Below, piece by piece: positions 18,091 to 28,504 of a stretch of DNA of 64,000 bases. Source of the stretch: Nocardia sp. CDC159 (lineage in GTDB: Bacteria; Actinomycetota; Actinomycetes; Mycobacteriales; Mycobacteriaceae); NCBI RefSeq assembly GCF_023740735.1, contig NZ_JAMRXH010000005.1, positions 186,001 to 250,000 of the forward strand, in the 5' to 3' direction. How positions within the stretch are numbered: position 1 is the first letter of the stretch; the number at the start of each line of letters is the position of its first letter. A program made the translations under genes and the position numbers. Under the pieces are notes generated by a model, which did no database searches, was not told where the DNA came from, and saw only the letters and a program-made list of their open reading frames with translations.

Positions 18091-18783
18091 GTGTCTACGC
18101 CCGAGCGGACCTACCGGGACGGATACCACGAGATCACCCCGGCCTACCGACTCCTCGATATTCTGCCCGCCACCGCACTCGCGCGGGCCGAGCGACGGCT
18201 GGCCCGCGAGTTCACGATCCTGTTCGACGCCAACACGATTCACCACTACCTGCGCGACTGCTACGAGGAGATCAAGGCCCGCGCGTCGGTGCGGCTGTAT
18301 CTGCCGCTGCTGGCCGAACGCTTCGCCCGGCAGCGACTGCACGCCCGCGCCAAGGGGGAGGGCCGGATCGAGCACGCGATTCCGGTGGTGCTGTTCCTGT
18401 GCCCGTTCAACGCCGGACGTTCCCAGATGGCCCTGGGCTTCTTCGAGCACTACGCCCAGGGCCGAGCACTGGGCTGGTCCGGCGGTTCGGAGCCGAGCGG
18501 CGCCCTCAACCGCGCCGCGGTCGCGGCCATGGCCGAGGTCGGCATCGACATCTCCCACGAATTCCCCAAGGCCTGGACCGACGAAATCATCCGCGCCGCC
18601 GACATCATCGTCACCATGGGCTGCGGCGACGTATGCCCCCTGCCTCCGGGCATCCGCCACGAGGACTGGATCGTGGACGATCCGGCCGGACTCTCGATCC
18701 CCGAAATCCGCCCGATCCGCGACGATATCGACCGCCGGGTGGTCACCCTGCTCGCGAACCTCGAGCTGCCGGCGCGGGCGTGA
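18091..18783 (+). CDS. Mycothiol-dependent arsenate reductase / low-MW phosphatase-like protein
   Basis: 230 aa from GTG 18091; the open frame extends upstream to 17878 but that part has no family character. Residues about 1-90 form a helical N-terminal domain seen in mycobacterial ArsC proteins such as Rv2643-neighbour types. The rest is a low-molecular-weight phosphatase fold with P-loop LCPFNAGRSQMA (Cys-x5-Arg) and VTMGCGDVCP, the signature of arsenate-mycothiol transferases. No arsenite pump or ArsR gene is adjacent, so it is either a solitary arsenic gene or a phosphatase. The start codon is uncertain because no clear ribosome site is visible. Confidence 0.75.
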   Translation: MSTPERTYRDGYHEITPAYRLLDILPATALARAERRLAREFTILFDANTIHHYLRDCYEEIKARASVRLYLPLLAERFARQRLHARAKGEGRIEHAIPVVLFLCPFNAGRSQMALGFFEHYAQGRALGWSGGSEPSGALNRAAVAAMAEVGIDISHEFPKAWTDEIIRAADIIVTMGCGDVCPLPPGIRHEDWIVDDPAGLSIPEIRPIRDDIDRRVVTLLANLELPARA

Positions 18784-18799
18784 GCCCAGCGAGAGGACC

Positions 18800-20281
18800 A
18801 TGGGAGGTATGACCCCCACCGATACGCCCTGGGCCGAGGTGAAGGAAACCCATATCGGGCTGGTACTGCTGTGCGGCGACCGTGCCTACAAGATCAAGAA
18901 ACCGGTGGTCACCGACTTTCTCGACTTCGGCACCCCGCAGCGCCGCGAACGCGCCATCGCCCGGGAGTTGGAACTCAACCGCCGCCTGTCGCCGGATGTG
19001 TACCTGGGTGTCTCCCATCTCGACGATCCCGAGGGCGGGCCGAGCGAACCGGTACTCGTCATGCGCCGCATGCCCGACGACGCCCGGCTGACCAGTCTGC
19101 TCGACGACCCGGATCGGGCGCGAGCGGCGCTGTCGGCGCTGCTGGCCGTGCTGGCACGCTTCCACGACGATGCCGAACGCGGACCGGAGGTGGACCGCGC
19201 CGGAACCGTCGAGGCCCTGCGCGACCGGTGGGCGCTGCTGCTGGACGGGCTCACCGATCCGCCGATTCCGGGTGAGTCCATCAAACGGATCACCGCGCTG
19301 GCGCACCGCTACATCGATGGCCGTGAACCCTTGCTGGACAGCAGGATCGCCGAGCACCGCATCGTCGACGGCCACGGCGACCTGCACGCGGGCGATATCT
19401 TCGCCCTCCCCGACGGCTTTCGGGTCCTGGACTGCCTGGACTTCGACGACAACCTGCGCCGCCTCGATCGCCTCGACGACATCGCCTTCCTCGCCATGGA
19501 TCTGGAATTCCTCGGCCATTCGGACCTCGCCACGGCCGTGATGGACGAATACTGCACCGGCACAGAGGATTCCGCCCCGCCGTCGCTACGCCACCACTAC
19601 ACCGCCTACCGCGCCATCGTGCGAGCCAAGGTCAACTGCATCCGCCACCGCCAAGGCGGCGCCGAATCGGCCGAGCACGCGGTTCGCCACGCCGAGATCG
19701 CGCTGCGCCACCTCGAGGCGGGCGCGGTCCGCCTCGCACTGATCGGCGGACTGCCCGGAACCGGAAAATCCACCGTCGCCACCGAACTCGCCGCCGCCAC
19801 CGATGCCGTCGTCCTGTCCAGCGACCACATCCGCACCCGGCTGCGCGCGACCGGCGAAATCCACGGCGCCAGCGGCGAATACGGCCACGGGGCCTACTCC
19901 GCCGAAGCCAGGGCGGCGGTCTACACCGCGCTGCTGGGTCAGGCGCGCACCCAGCTCCACCTCGGCCGTTCGGTCATCCTCGACGCCAGCTGGACCGATG
20001 CCGAGCAACGCCGCCGCGCGACCGCACTCGCCGAGGAGACCGCGGCCGAACTGCTCGAATTCGTCTGCCGAGCCCCGCGATCGGTCACCGCGGCTCGGAT
20101 CGCCGCCCGCACCGGCGGTGCCTCCGAGGCGACCCCCGCCGTCGCGTCGGCCATGGCACAGCACGATTGCCCGTGGCCCGAGGCCGTCGCCCTGGACACC
20201 ACCGCCCCACTGCCCGACACCGTCGCCCGGGCCGCCCACGCCTGGGCCGCCACTGCGGGAGCCGAAGTCACCGGCCAATAG
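18800..20281 (+). CDS. Bifunctional APH-like/P-loop kinase (Rv2004c-like)
   Basis: 493 aa; ATG 18800 or 18809. The N-terminal part resembles aminoglycoside phosphotransferases, with the catalytic-loop-like VDGHGDLHAGDIF and metal-site FDDNLRRLD. The C-terminal third is an independent P-loop kinase with Walker A GGLPGTGKST near residue 317. Mycobacterium tuberculosis Rv2004c has the same two-part layout and belongs to the DosR regulon. Here the gene sits 33 bases upstream of the DosS-like sensor, so a link with the hypoxia response is probable. The substrate is not known. Confidence 0.78.
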   Translation: MGGMTPTDTPWAEVKETHIGLVLLCGDRAYKIKKPVVTDFLDFGTPQRRERAIARELELNRRLSPDVYLGVSHLDDPEGGPSEPVLVMRRMPDDARLTSLLDDPDRARAALSALLAVLARFHDDAERGPEVDRAGTVEALRDRWALLLDGLTDPPIPGESIKRITALAHRYIDGREPLLDSRIAEHRIVDGHGDLHAGDIFALPDGFRVLDCLDFDDNLRRLDRLDDIAFLAMDLEFLGHSDLATAVMDEYCTGTEDSAPPSLRHHYTAYRAIVRAKVNCIRHRQGGAESAEHAVRHAEIALRHLEAGAVRLALIGGLPGTGKSTVATELAAATDAVVLSSDHIRTRLRATGEIHGASGEYGHGAYSAEARAAVYTALLGQARTQLHLGRSVILDASWTDAEQRRRATALAEETAAELLEFVCRAPRSVTAARIAARTGGASEATPAVASAMAQHDCPWPEAVALDTTAPLPDTVARAAHAWAATAGAEVTGQ

Positions 20282-22045
<1,764 letters not shown>

Positions 22046-22061
22046 TCCCGCCCCGCCGGGT

Positions 22062-22108
22062 GAAAAGGACTTTCGGCCATGTCCGAGGGCCGCCGGTCCG
22101 CCTAGGGT
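22062..22108 (+). promoter_or_regulatory. Candidate DosR box and -10 upstream of devR
   Basis: GGACTTTCGGCC at 22067-22078 resembles one form of the DosR binding site (GGGACTWWAGTCSS type, often GGGAC-TTCGGCCC) and is followed 25 bases later by TAGGGT at 22103-22108, a plausible -10. The start codon lies 35 bases further. An activator box overlapping the -35 region is the arrangement of DosR-dependent promoters, so devR may autoregulate. The match to the 19-base consensus is only about ten positions. Confidence 0.4.
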
Positions 22109-22142
22109 GAGCTCTATTCACTCCTCTCCGATTGGACGGCCC

Positions 22143-22817
22143 ATGATCAAGGTGTTCCTGGTCGACGACCACGAGATCGTGCGGCGCGGGCTGACCGACC
22201 TGCTCGAGGGTGATCCGGAGCTCACCGTCGTCGGCGAGGCCGGCGACGTCGCCCAGGCCCTGGCCCGCATCCCCGCGCTACAACCCGACGTCGCAATCCT
22301 CGACATCCGGCTCCCCGACGGCAACGGCATCGAACTGTGCCGCGAACTCCTCTCCCGCCTCGACGACCTGCGCTGCCTCATCCTCACCTCCTTCACCGAC
22401 GAACAAGCCATGCTCGACGCCATCCTCGCCGGAGCCAGCGGCTACGTCGTCAAGGACATCAAGGGCATGCAACTGGCCGAGGCCATCAAAACCGTCGGCT
22501 CCGGCCGCTCTCTGCTCGACAATCGCGCCGCCGCCGCACTCATGGACCGGCTGCGCCGCAGCACCGAACCCGAGGGCCCGCTGGCCGGACTCACCGACCA
22601 GGAACGCACCCTGCTCGACCTGCTCGGCGAGGGTCTCACCAACCGCCAAATCGCCGAACGCATGTTCCTGGCCGAGAAAACCGTCAAGAACTACGTCTCC
22701 CGGCTCCTGGGCAAACTCGGCCTGGAACGCCGCACCCAAGCCGCGGTCTACGCCTCCAAACTGCGTGCCGGCGAACCCGCTACCCGGATTGGTAGTCGAC
22801 CCTATGTGATCGAGTAG
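22143..22817 (+). CDS. devR: DosR/DevR response regulator
   Basis: 224 aa from ATG 22143. It matches mycobacterial DosR nearly end to end: receiver start [14 protein letters not shown], phospho-acceptor Asp54 in [12 protein letters not shown], switch Thr in LTSFT, the linker [12 protein letters not shown], and the LuxR-type DNA-binding domain with [26 protein letters not shown]. It is the partner of the upstream sensor kinase, 97 bases apart, and should switch on hypoxia or dormancy genes. Which promoters in this genome carry its box cannot be judged from the window beyond its own candidate site. Confidence 0.95.
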   Translation: MIKVFLVDDHEIVRRGLTDLLEGDPELTVVGEAGDVAQALARIPALQPDVAILDIRLPDGNGIELCRELLSRLDDLRCLILTSFTDEQAMLDAILAGASGYVVKDIKGMQLAEAIKTVGSGRSLLDNRAAAALMDRLRRSTEPEGPLAGLTDQERTLLDLLGEGLTNRQIAERMFLAEKTVKNYVSRLLGKLGLERRTQAAVYASKLRAGEPATRIGSRPYVIE

Positions 22818-22886
22818 CAGCACCGGATTGACGCTGCTGGGCGTCGTTTGAAAGAATTCTGCAAATCAGAGTCGAGGCGGGGGCGC

Positions 22887-23729
22887 ATGACAGAATTATC
22901 CCTGTCCAGTGCGGCAGTGCGGACCGAATCACCACGGCTGGATTTCTCTGTGCTGGGTTCGCTCACGGTCACTCGCGGTGATGGTTTCGTATTGACACCG
23001 ACACCACCGAAACTGCGCCTATTGCTCGCGATGCTGATTCTGCGCGCGAATCAGGTCGTGTCGGCCGACTGGTTGATCCACGGCCTGTGGGGCGCGCACC
23101 CGCCGCGCACCGCGGTCACCACGTTGCAGGTCTACATCTCCAAGCTGCGCCGCGCGCTGATCGGGCCCGACTGGCGTACGGTTCGCGGCGTCATCGATAC
23201 CGACACGTCGGGGTACGTGCTGCGCATGGCCGGTCACGGCTGCGATTATCTGCGGGTGCGGTCACTCGGTCAGCAAGCCCGCGCGGCGGAGGCGTCCGGC
23301 GATCTCGCCGAGGCGGCGCGGCTGCTGTCGGAGTCGCTGGCGCTGTGGCGCGGGCCGGCGCTCGCCGATGTCCGGGGCGGTTCGTGGCTGAATTCGCAGG
23401 CGAAGGCGCTGGACGAGGAGCTGACCGACCTCCGGGAGCGCTGGATCGGACTCGAGTTGCAGCTCGGCCGGCATCGGTCGCTGGTCGGTGAACTCTATCG
23501 GCTGGTCGAGGAGTATCCGAACTGGGAAACCCTCTATCATCATTTGATGATCGCGCTGCATCGATCGGGCCGGACCGCCGACGCGCTCGATATCTACGGC
23601 GAGATGCGAATTCGATTCGTGGACGAGTACGGAATGGAACCCGGCCCGGTATCGCGGCGCCTGCATCAACGCCTGCTGTGCCGGGACCCCGCGCTCAATG
23701 ATTTGTCGATATCCCAATTTTCTGCATAA
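22887..23729 (+). CDS. SARP family (AfsR/RedD-type) transcriptional activator
   Basis: 280 aa from ATG 22887 (GGCGGGGGC upstream); an in-frame ATG at 22848 is a weaker alternative. The N-terminal winged helix (FSVLGSLTVTRGDG..., LRLLLAMLILRANQVVS, TLQVYISKLRRAL) is followed by a BTAD helical domain (ARLLSESLALWRGPALADVRG, ALHRSGRTADALDIYGEMR). It lacks ATPase and TPR parts, as in pathway-specific activators. It stands at the left edge of the halogenase/ketosynthase cluster, in the same direction as most cluster genes, and is its probable activator. Confidence 0.88.
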   Translation: MTELSLSSAAVRTESPRLDFSVLGSLTVTRGDGFVLTPTPPKLRLLLAMLILRANQVVSADWLIHGLWGAHPPRTAVTTLQVYISKLRRALIGPDWRTVRGVIDTDTSGYVLRMAGHGCDYLRVRSLGQQARAAEASGDLAEAARLLSESLALWRGPALADVRGGSWLNSQAKALDEELTDLRERWIGLELQLGRHRSLVGELYRLVEEYPNWETLYHHLMIALHRSGRTADALDIYGEMRIRFVDEYGMEPGPVSRRLHQRLLCRDPALNDLSISQFSA

Positions 23730-23747
23730 CAGAAGAAAGGTGGACGT

Positions 23748-24281
23748 ATGCCGCTGTTTTCCTTCGAGGGGAAATCTCCCCAGGTACATCCGGACGCGTT
23801 CATCGCGCCGACGGCCACCCTCGTCGGCGATGTCGTCGTGGAGGCCGGTGCGTCCGTCTGGTACAACGCCGTGCTGCGCGGTGATTTCGCCCAGGTGATC
23901 GTGCGCGCGGGTGCGAATGTCCAGGACGGAGCGGTGGTCCATGCGCCACCGGGGATGACAGCGGAAATCGGACCGGGCGCGACCGTCGCGCATCTGTGCT
24001 GTGTGCACGGCGCCACCATCGGCGCGGAGGCCATGATCGCGAACGGCGCCACCGTGCTCGACGGCGCGAAGGTCGGTGCGCGGTGTATGGTCGCGGCCGG
24101 ATCGCTGGTCGTGGGCGGCAGCCAGATTCCGGACGGAATGCTGGTGACCGGGAGCCCGGCCAAGGTCAAATCGCCCATCGACGGCACCAGTGCCGAGTTC
24201 TGGGTGAACGTGAATCCCAACGCCTATCAGGAACTGGCCCGCAGACATCTCGCCGGTGTCGAACCGGTGCTCGACGCCTGA
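23748..24281 (+). CDS. Gamma-carbonic anhydrase-like hexapeptide-repeat protein
   Basis: 177 aa. A left-handed beta-helix is evident from repeated [VI]-G-x4 turns. Three histidines, His65, His82 and His87, have the spacing of the metal ligands of gamma-class carbonic anhydrases (the last two five residues apart), and the SVWYNAVLRGDFAQVIV segment is typical. It lies 18 bases after the SARP gene and seven before the enoyl-CoA-hydratase-like gene, so it belongs to the cluster. Its role could be CO2/bicarbonate supply for malonyl-CoA, or a recruited acyl- or CoA-hydrolysing activity; the latter is speculation. Confidence 0.75.
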   Translation: MPLFSFEGKSPQVHPDAFIAPTATLVGDVVVEAGASVWYNAVLRGDFAQVIVRAGANVQDGAVVHAPPGMTAEIGPGATVAHLCCVHGATIGAEAMIANGATVLDGAKVGARCMVAAGSLVVGGSQIPDGMLVTGSPAKVKSPIDGTSAEFWVNVNPNAYQELARRHLAGVEPVLDA

Positions 24282-24287
24282 GCGGTC

Positions 24288-25841
24288 ATGGCCGGGCGCG
24301 GTGAGCGGCCGCGGTTCGACATCCATCGCGACGGCGACGGCGTCGTCACCGTCACGATGAACGATCGCCGCCGCTTCTCGAATGTGGTGGACGAGTCGTT
24401 CATCGCCGAATTCGCTTCGGTGGTCTCGGAATTGGCGCGATCGGAGCGCGATATCGCCGGGGTCATCCTGACCTCGGCGAAGTCGACGTTCTGCCTGGGC
24501 GCGGACCCGCGGACGGTGTTGTGCCCGGAACCGGAGGCGCAGCGGCTGCTCGCGCACCGGGTCGGCGTGCTGAAGGCGGCCCTGCGTCGCCTGGAGGCGC
24601 TGGACCGGCCGGTGGTGGCCGCGGTCAGCGGGTCCGCGCTCGGCGGCGGTTTCGAACTCGCGCTGGCCTGTCACCACCGCATCGCGGTCGACGCACCGGG
24701 TGTCGAGATCGGATTGCCCGAGGCCGCCATGGGTTTGCTGCCCGGGGCGGGCGGGGTGGTCCGCACCGTCCGGCTGCTGGGCGCCGATGCGGCACTGCGT
24801 GAGGTATTGGTTCCCGGCACCCGGTTCCGACCGGCAGCCGCCCTGGCCGTGGGACTGGTCGACGAGCTGGCCCCGGACCGCGGTGCGCTCATCGCGCAGG
24901 CACGGGCCCGAATCGCGGCCGGTCGTCGCGGCCTCCGCGCCGGCGCGCCAGTCCCGAAACGCGCTGTACCGCACGTGGACTGGGATATGCGGACGCCGAT
25001 CGCCACCGTGATCACGGATATCGCACGGGCCAGCGCGCAGGCAGACCCCGCGACAGCGGAGGAATGGGAGACCCGGGGGCTGGTCCGGGTCGCATCGGGC
25101 GAGCGTGCCGCCGCCATGGTCGATTTCTGGTACGACCGGCAGTATGTGGCGGCTGGCGGCACCCGGCCCGATGGCTCGAAACCCGGCATGGCACATTCGG
25201 TTTCGGTGACGGGGCCGCCGCCTGCCGTGGCCGAGGTGGTCGGCTGGGCCGAACGCGCCGGAGTCGAGGTGACCGCCCGCTCCACCGACCCCGGCGCTGA
25301 ACTCGCTCTCACCACGACCGACCGCGAGGGCAGCGCGCATGGACCGATCCGGTTGATGATCCTCACCCCGGACGCCGCGGAAATCCTCACCGGAGCGTCG
25401 ACAGGCGACGAAACCGTCGGCGCGGCCTTCGATTTCCTGCTCCGGGCCCGTGTACTGCCCATTGTCGTGCGCGGTCCGGACTCGGTGGCCGTACGACTGC
25501 GGTTGGCATTGCTCGCGGAGCTGACCGCGATGGTCGAATCCGGGCTGTCCCTCACCGAGCTGACCGCCGCCGCCGCGGCGGCCGGGTTCGCCTGGGCCGC
25601 CGGTACTCCCGGCCCTGCGGCGGACGCGAACGGTGCGGCCGAGCGCATGATCTTCGCCGTGGTGACCGCGACCCTGCGCTGCCTGGACACCGGATTGCTC
25701 CGCTCACCCGAGGACGCCGACATCGTCTCCGTCGAGGGGGCCGGGTTTCCGGCGCACACCGGCGGCGCTCATCGGTTCGCCACCCGCTACCCGGGCGGGA
25801 TAGCCGGATTCCGCTCGCGCGCGGCGGAACTCACCGGGTGA
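24288..25841 (+). CDS. Enoyl-CoA hydratase/isomerase with degenerate FadB-like C-terminal region
   Basis: 517 aa. Residues about 1-200 are a crotonase domain with the oxyanion-hole segments CLGADPRT and GSALGGGFELALACHHRIA and the catalytic-site IGLPEAAMGLLPGAGG. The layout continues like the FadB/FadJ multifunctional beta-oxidation protein, but no NAD-binding GxGxxG is visible and the C terminus keeps only a loose copy of the last helical repeat (VEGAGFPAHTGGAHRFA). It may act as a hydratase or dehydratase on a CoA- or ACP-bound intermediate of the cluster. Its 3' end overlaps the convergent acyl-AMP ligase by 55 bases. Confidence 0.7.
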   Translation: MAGRGERPRFDIHRDGDGVVTVTMNDRRRFSNVVDESFIAEFASVVSELARSERDIAGVILTSAKSTFCLGADPRTVLCPEPEAQRLLAHRVGVLKAALRRLEALDRPVVAAVSGSALGGGFELALACHHRIAVDAPGVEIGLPEAAMGLLPGAGGVVRTVRLLGADAALREVLVPGTRFRPAAALAVGLVDELAPDRGALIAQARARIAAGRRGLRAGAPVPKRAVPHVDWDMRTPIATVITDIARASAQADPATAEEWETRGLVRVASGERAAAMVDFWYDRQYVAAGGTRPDGSKPGMAHSVSVTGPPPAVAEVVGWAERAGVEVTARSTDPGAELALTTTDREGSAHGPIRLMILTPDAAEILTGASTGDETVGAAFDFLLRARVLPIVVRGPDSVAVRLRLALLAELTAMVESGLSLTELTAAAAAAGFAWAAGTPGPAADANGAAERMIFAVVTATLRCLDTGLLRSPEDADIVSVEGAGFPAHTGGAHRFATRYPGGIAGFRSRAAELTG

Positions 25842-27502
25842 TCGGCCCGCAGCAGCTCGGCCGCCCTGAACCGTCGCGGTTTTCCGGACGAGGTCTTGGG
25901 CAGCCGGTTCGGCGGTAGCAGCAGCACCCGATCGGGACGCGCCCCCACCGCGGCGGCGACCCGGTCGGCGATCTGCGACCGGATGCGCTCCTCGGCGGCC
26001 GCATCACCGACCTGCCGGGATTCGGCCAGCACCCCGAAAGTCTCACGGCCGACGTCGATTCCGGAGTCGACCCGGTATCCGGCCGCGATCACATTGCCGG
26101 CGCGCACCCCGGTCACCGTCTCGGCCGCGCGCTCGATATCTATGGGATAGATATTGCGGCCCGCCATGATGATGACGTCCTTGCGGCGTCCGCAGATCAC
26201 GACCTCGCCCTCGGCCAGATATCCGTCGTCGCCCATATCCACCCAGCCGTCGGCATCCTGAATCGGGACGACGCCGTCCACGGTGACGTAGGCCGCCGTG
26301 ACCGACGGACCGCGGACCTGGATGCGCCCGATCCGTCGCGGTTCCAGCGCCCGGCCGTCCTCGTCGACGACCCGGAGCTCTATTCCGGGCAGCGGCGGGC
26401 CGACGACCGCGAAACGCCGTGCCCCGGTCGCGGGAGCCGTATCCACGGGTACGGCGCGGCGCTGGGTCTCGAGCTCGACCGCGTCGACGAGATCGAAGCG
26501 AGGTGGGCGCGACAGCGGCGAAAGCGTTGCCAGGGCGGTGATCTCGGCCGCGCCGTAGCAACTGTTGGGGCTGTCCGGACGCAACCCGAACCGCGCACCG
26601 GCGGCGGTCAGGGCCGTCACGGTGCGATAGTCGACGGGTTCGCCGCTGCTGGCAGCGATACGCACCGAACTCAGATCCAGGCTGCCCGCCTCGGCCAGCT
26701 CGAGCTGGCGGGTGAGGATATCCCAGGAGAAATTGGGGCCCGCGGCGATGGTGGCCCGGTAACGGCTGATCAGGTCGGCCCACAGATACGGATCGCGGAT
26801 GAAGGTCGTGGGCGCGATCTTCACCAGCTCCATTCCGGTGAACAGCGGCAGCGCCAGACATCCGATCATGCCCATGTCGTGGTACATCGGCGCCCACGAC
26901 ACCATCAGATCGGCCGCCGGATCGATCCGCATTCCGGCGGCCATCGCCGTGACGTTGGCGGCCAAATTGCCGTGTGTCACCTGCACGGCCTTGGGTTGCG
27001 CGGTCGAGCCGCTGGTCAGCTGCAGCAGCGCCACGGTCTCCTCGCCGACGGGTGGTGCGGTGAAGTCGGCGGGTGCGCGGCGCGCACCGAGTTCATCCAC
27101 CGTGCGGACCTCGATGCCGTTGGCGGTCAGGAACTCCGCATGCTCGAGGAACGGCGGTCCCACAACGACCAACCCGGCCTTGATCATTCGCAGCACCCGC
27201 AGCGAATTGGATTGCCACATCTCCCGATCGGTGCGCGCGGTGGGCTGTTGCAGGACGGTGACGCTGGCGCCCGCCAGCCAGATCGCCTCGGCGACGGGCA
27301 CCGACCGATCGGGGTCTCCGATCAGCATCGCCACCGCATCGCCGGGGGCCACGCCCGCCGAGCACAGGTCGGCCGCGATGCGCCGGGCGGTGTCGAGCAG
27401 GCCGGCCCAGGTGCGGCGGCGCGGCGCGTCCGGTTCGCCGGTGGTGATGCCCCCGTCGGAGTGCTGGGCGTTGGCGATCAGCGCGTCGAGGAATCGGCTC
27501 AC
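25787..27502 (-). CDS. Fatty acyl-AMP ligase/FadD-like adenylating enzyme
   Basis: 571 aa, GTG start overlapping the SDR stop by four bases. Adenylation core motifs: LQLTSGSTAQPKAVQVTH (P-loop), SWAPMYHDMGMIG (the fatty acyl-AMP ligase version of this motif), SCYGAAEI, GWVDMGDDGYLAEGEVVICGRRKDVIIMAGRNIYP and the terminal catalytic Lys in NRLPKTSSGKPRR. Fatty acyl-AMP ligases load acyl chains on carrier proteins rather than CoA. It forms a two-gene operon with the SDR upstream of it, opposite in direction to the main cluster, and may supply a second acyl unit. Confidence 0.85.
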   Translation of the reverse strand: MSRFLDALIANAQHSDGGITTGEPDAPRRRTWAGLLDTARRIAADLCSAGVAPGDAVAMLIGDPDRSVPVAEAIWLAGASVTVLQQPTARTDREMWQSNSLRVLRMIKAGLVVVGPPFLEHAEFLTANGIEVRTVDELGARRAPADFTAPPVGEETVALLQLTSGSTAQPKAVQVTHGNLAANVTAMAAGMRIDPAADLMVSWAPMYHDMGMIGCLALPLFTGMELVKIAPTTFIRDPYLWADLISRYRATIAAGPNFSWDILTRQLELAEAGSLDLSSVRIAASSGEPVDYRTVTALTAAGARFGLRPDSPNSCYGAAEITALATLSPLSRPPRFDLVDAVELETQRRAVPVDTAPATGARRFAVVGPPLPGIELRVVDEDGRALEPRRIGRIQVRGPSVTAAYVTVDGVVPIQDADGWVDMGDDGYLAEGEVVICGRRKDVIIMAGRNIYPIDIERAAETVTGVRAGNVIAAGYRVDSGIDVGRETFGVLAESRQVGDAAAEERIRSQIADRVAAAVGARPDRVLLLPPNRLPKTSSGKPRRFRAAELLRADHPVSSAARERNPAIPPG

Positions 27503-28278
27503 CGCCGGTCACCGCCGTCGACCTGGATGATTTGGCCGGTGATGTGGCGGGCGCGCGGCGAGAGCAGGAACTCCACCACCTCGGCGACGTCGTCGGGATC
27601 ACCGAGCCGACCCAGCGCGGTGCGCGCGACGAACCGTTCGCGCTCGGCCGCCGGGAAGTGATCGTCCACCTTGTCGGTGGTGATGAGGCCGGGCGCGACG
27701 GCGTTGACGCGAACGCCGTAGCCCCCGACCTCCTGTGCCAGCGCCTTGCTGAGCCCGTTCACGCCCGCCTTGCTGGCGACGTAGTTGCTCATCGCGGGAT
27801 AGCCGTGGGTACCGACGATGGACGAGATGTTCACCACCGCCCCGGCTTTGCGGCGCAGCATGCGGTACAGCACCGCCTGGCACATATTCCAGGTGCCGGT
27901 CAGGTTCACCTCGATCACCTCGTCCCACGCCTCGCCGCGCATGAAGGCGATCGGGCCGTTGCGCACCACCGCGGCGTTGTTGACCAGGCCGGTGATCGGG
28001 CCGAGCTCCTCCTCGGCGCGTTCGGCGAAGCGTTCCACGCCGTCACGGTCGCGAACGTCCAACCGCGCCAGCAGCATCCGCACCCCCAGCGCCTTCAGCT
28101 CGTCGGCGAGGGTGTCGACCTCCTCGCCGGGTGTGCGGTAACAGCCCGCGATGTCGTAACCGGCGCGGGCCAGCCGGAGCACGATATTTCGGCCTATCCC
28201 CCGCGCCGCGCCGGTGACGACGGCGCAACCGGGATCCGGTGCCCGAGAGGCGGTGCCGGTGGCTGGTGTTTCGGACAT
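27499..28278 (-). CDS. 3-oxoacyl-ACP reductase-like SDR
   Basis: 259 aa from ATG 28278, with GGAGTG about eight bases upstream; the open frame extends further but without coding character. It resembles FabG: VVTGAARGIGRNI cofactor motif, VNNAAV, catalytic Ser in NISSIVG, Tyr-Lys in NYVASKAG, and APGLITTDK. It probably reduces a beta-keto intermediate made by the cluster ketosynthase, replacing the inactive KR of the protein at 30242. It is the first gene of the leftward SDR-ligase pair and shares a 226-base divergent promoter region with the halogenase operon. Confidence 0.88.
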   Translation of the reverse strand: MSETPATGTASRAPDPGCAVVTGAARGIGRNIVLRLARAGYDIAGCYRTPGEEVDTLADELKALGVRMLLARLDVRDRDGVERFAERAEEELGPITGLVNNAAVVRNGPIAFMRGEAWDEVIEVNLTGTWNMCQAVLYRMLRRKAGAVVNISSIVGTHGYPAMSNYVASKAGVNGLSKALAQEVGGYGVRVNAVAPGLITTDKVDDHFPAAERERFVARTALGRLGDPDDVAEVVEFLLSPRARHITGQIIQVDGGDRR

Positions 28279-28504
28279 GGGAAACACTCCGTTCGCACTT
28301 TTCGAAAAACACGTGATCGGCCGCAGTGTAGCCAGATCGCCGCGGCACCCGAAAATTCCTGCGCACCATTGAAGTATCGCTAAAGCCGCCCTTGCGCAAT
28401 GCCTTTCGACACACTTGCGTATTTCTTGAGTCGGTGGACACCGAACGCGACCGTCGCAAGACTCGTCGACGGAAGACCGATCGAACAGAAAAGGACCGTG
28501 GCAG

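Noticed and set aside
28279..28504. SARP-type direct heptamers (TCGACAC at 28406 and TGGACAC at 28435) upstream of the halogenase
   Set aside because: The 29-base spacing is not the 11- or 22-base helical phasing of known SARP sites and two matches are expected by chance.
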